This document shows positions 5,885 to 6,163 of a stretch of 6,163 nt of DNA, in pieces. The translations under genes and the position numbers were made by a program. This DNA is from Desulfobacteraceae bacterium (GTDB lineage Bacteria; Desulfobacterota; DSM-4660; Desulfatiglandales; B25-G16): NCBI GenBank assembly GCA_030669265.1, contig DAOVDY010000051.1, forward strand, positions 1 to 6,163, given 5' to 3'. The notes beneath the pieces were generated by a model. That model had not been told where the DNA came from. It ran no database searches and saw only the letters and a list, made by a program, of their open reading frames with translations. Each line of letters begins with the position of its first letter. The stretch's first letter is position 1.

Positions 5885-6163
5885 TTATCCTGGGGTGCCA
5901 AGAAACTCGATCTTTATTTTGCCTGATATTACATCATCAACGGTGAGCTTATCTCGCTTGAGATAGTCATTACCAAATTCCTTGTCTATCTTGCCTTCCT
6001 CAAACAACTGGGCAGTAATATATGCCCGCAGGCGTCTCTTATCTATTTTATTGACTGGTGTCAGGGGCCAGCCTGCAACCTCTATTACTCTCTCCGGCCA
6101 TTGGAAAACACCAATCCCTTGCTCTTTCATATGCTGCTGAACTTTATCAAGGGTAACTGATTC
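5885..6163 (-). CDS. AMP-forming acyl-CoA synthetase, C-terminal end (partial at right edge)
   Basis: The minus-strand frame is open from the right edge to TAA at 5885-5887, giving the last 92 residues of an adenylate-forming enzyme (ANL superfamily) that activates a carboxylic acid with ATP and CoA. The small C-terminal lid domain is recognisable: TLDKVQQHMKEQGIGVFQWP, then PERVIEV, then the A10 motif PLTPVNKIDKRRLR, whose first lysine (residue 39 here) is the one that enters the active site for adenylation. Asn replaces the usual Gly before that lysine. The style is closest to 2,3-dihydroxybenzoate-AMP ligase-like acyl-CoA synthetases, but the substrate cannot be read from this part. About 45 residues follow the A10 motif, a somewhat long tail ending EFLGTPG. 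The internal ATG at 6128-6130 is not the start, because the frame continues upstream out of the window. Confidence 0.88.
   Translation of the reverse strand, partial: ESVTLDKVQQHMKEQGIGVFQWPERVIEVAGWPLTPVNKIDKRRLRAYITAQLFEEGKIDKEFGNDYLKRDKLTVDDVISGKIKIEFLGTPG

Noticed and set aside
1..6163. tRNA, rRNA or CRISPR array
   Set aside because: No cloverleaf, conserved rRNA segment or regularly spaced repeats were seen on either strand.

Overview
The window looks like a piece of a chromosome from an anaerobic, signalling-rich bacterium of the deltaproteobacterial (Desulfobacterota) or similar type. Three things suggest this. The hybrid kinase has an AHNFNN-type H-box. The truncated PAS protein at the left edge ends in the four-cysteine tail seen on many sensor proteins of that group. 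The base composition is moderate, with AT-rich gaps. The organism assignment is inference from gene style, not from a marker gene.

Layout, left to right. (1) Positions 2-259 are the 3' end of a PAS-type signalling protein on the + strand, ending in a CxxC...CxxC domain. (2) Positions 260-830 are an AT-rich gap. It holds a decayed minus-strand gene with three in-frame stops, one copy of a 79-bp repeat, a candidate promoter and two small hairpins. (3) Positions 831-3959 are a two-gene + strand unit. A small basic protein, apparently frameshifted near its N-terminus, overlaps the start of a 963-residue membrane hybrid histidine kinase (2 TM, HAMP-like linker, GAF, PAS, PAS, HisKA, HATPase, receiver). 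(4) Positions 3960-4444 are a convergent gap with the second copy of the 79-bp repeat and a second, more decayed relative of the minus-strand pseudogene. (5) Positions 4445-5281 are panB on the minus strand, with a good promoter and Shine-Dalgarno. (6) Positions 5282-5884 are a 603-bp gap with an imperfect inverted-repeat element. (7) Positions 5885-6163 are the C-terminal end of an AMP-forming acyl-CoA synthetase on the minus strand.

The kinase unit is the main intact system. It has almost no periplasmic part, so it probably senses a cytoplasmic or membrane signal through GAF and PAS, and its receiver is fused. No separate regulator or output gene lies nearby. The kinase unit sits between two direct copies of the 79-bp repeat, each being the 3' end of the same unrecognised pseudogene family. 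panB (pantothenate/CoA synthesis) and the acyl-CoA synthetase share a strand and a broad link to CoA, but the long gap and panB's own promoter argue against one operon. I did not find a clearly novel multi-gene system. The strongest loose ends are the duplicated pseudogene family and the small protein coupled to the kinase.
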